Source of the DNA: JAAZAI01 sp050942875
GTDB taxonomy: Bacteria; Verrucomicrobiota; Kiritimatiellia; RFP12; UBA3636
Direction of reading: 5' to 3'
Assembly: GCA_050942875.1 (NCBI GenBank)
Contig: JBMNOD010000123.1
Coordinates: forward strand, 1-6,225
Length of the DNA stretch: 6,225 bases
Shown: one piece after another, positions 6,123 to 6,225 of the stretch
Layout of the letters: every line of letters begins with the position of its first letter
How positions within the stretch are numbered: the stretch's first letter is position 1
Position numbers and translations under genes: made by a program
Notes under the pieces: model-generated
Database searches by the model: none
What the model was told of the DNA's origin: nothing
What the model saw: the letters and a program-made list of their open reading frames with translations, nothing else

Positions 6123-6144
6123 GGGCGGGGACGAAGCCCCGCCC
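6123..6144. other. Perfect GC hairpin, ACGAAG loop
   Basis: Arms GGGCGGGG (6123-6130) and CCCCGCCC (6137-6144) pair perfectly over 8 bp around ACGAAG. The following bases (GTATGATAG) are not a T-tract. It is part of the repeat and hairpin cluster between element copies 2 and 3. Confidence 0.6.
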
Positions 6145-6156
6145 GTATGATAGTGC

Positions 6157-6176
6157 GGGCAAGCAGACGCTTGCCC
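6157..6176. repeat. AGAC-loop hairpin, copy 2
   Basis: Arms GGGCAAGC (6157-6164) and GCTTGCCC (6169-6176) form a perfect 8-bp stem around AGAC (6165-6168). Compared with the hairpin at 605-624, the third and fifth pairs change (G-C for A-T, and A-T for G-C) while pairing is kept. Both copies lie downstream of a copy of the 90-bp element. Confidence 0.65.
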
Positions 6177-6206
6177 CGTGCTTCGCAAGCCAAGTTCAAC
6201 TTTCGG

Positions 6207-6225
6207 CGTACCCGTACCCAGCGAA
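6207..6225 (+). repeat. Hexamer-rich element, copy 3, cut by the window end
   Basis: The last 19 nt (CGTACCCGTACCCAGCGAA) are identical to the first 19 nt of copy 2 (5982-6000) and differ by one base from copy 1 (474-492). The start is 225 bp after the start of copy 2. The remainder lies outside the window. Confidence 0.75.

Noticed and set aside
6123..6176. Transcription terminators downstream of the operon
   Set aside because: Both hairpins are perfect but neither is followed by a T-tract on either strand.
5845..6199. Minus-strand open frames with Arg-Ser/Arg-Thr repeats
   Set aside because: The repeating dipeptides come directly from the stop-free hexamer repeat and the frames overlap the terminator hairpin.
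1..6225. A new defence, toxin-antitoxin or mobile-element system
   Set aside because: All four supported genes are known metabolic or Fe-S assembly enzymes with intact active sites. No transposase, integrase, nuclease or toxin-like protein was found.

Overview
The window is GC-rich bacterial DNA. It carries four co-oriented + strand genes in a compact block (756-5887), between two gene-free stretches made of short repeat modules and hairpins (1-697 and 5888-6225). The genes use mostly G/C-ending codons, and the flanks do not look coding. The lineage cannot be fixed from the sequence. The animal-like form of UDP-glucose dehydrogenase, a housekeeping-style NifU/NifS pair and the mosaic repeats would fit a member of the Planctomycetota-Verrucomicrobiota-Lentisphaerota-Kiritimatiellota group, but that is a low-confidence inference.

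Layout. Positions 1-697 hold no gene I can support. They contain a purine/pyrimidine-biased 18-bp direct repeat (134-181), a 65-bp-spaced GC-rich direct repeat (303-422), a 90-bp hexamer-rich element (474-563), two small hairpins (579-596, 605-624) and a three-unit AATC-type repeat (644-669). A good sigma70-like promoter (698-726) then leads within about 30 nt to ugd (UDP-glucose 6-dehydrogenase, 756-2141). nifU (Fe-S scaffold, 2157-3011) follows 15 nt later, nifS (cysteine desulfurase, 3008-4168) overlaps nifU by 4 nt from a GTG start, and ilvD (dihydroxy-acid dehydratase, 4223-5887) follows after a 54-nt gap holding a GC-rich hairpin. A perfect 13-bp hairpin with a T-rich tail (5932-5972) ends the block. 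Beyond it the 90-bp element recurs (5982-6071, extending to 6080), then two perfect hairpins and the first 19 nt of a third element copy, cut by the window end.

How the genes fit together. NifS releases sulfur from cysteine and NifU assembles and hands on Fe-S clusters. No nitrogenase gene is visible, so the pair most likely serves general Fe-S biogenesis. IlvD, next in line, is an Fe-S enzyme of valine/isoleucine/pantothenate synthesis, and its PGH motif suggests the oxygen-sensitive [4Fe-4S] type, a plausible client. UDP-glucose dehydrogenase needs no Fe-S cluster and feeds UDP-glucuronate to envelope or exopolysaccharide synthesis, so its place at the head of the unit looks like shared transcription rather than shared pathway.

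I see no defence system, CRISPR array, transposase, RNA gene or clearly new protein system. The least explained material is the intergenic repeat family: a hexamer-built inverted-repeat element in three copies, and a pair of AGAC-loop hairpins whose stems differ by compensating changes.
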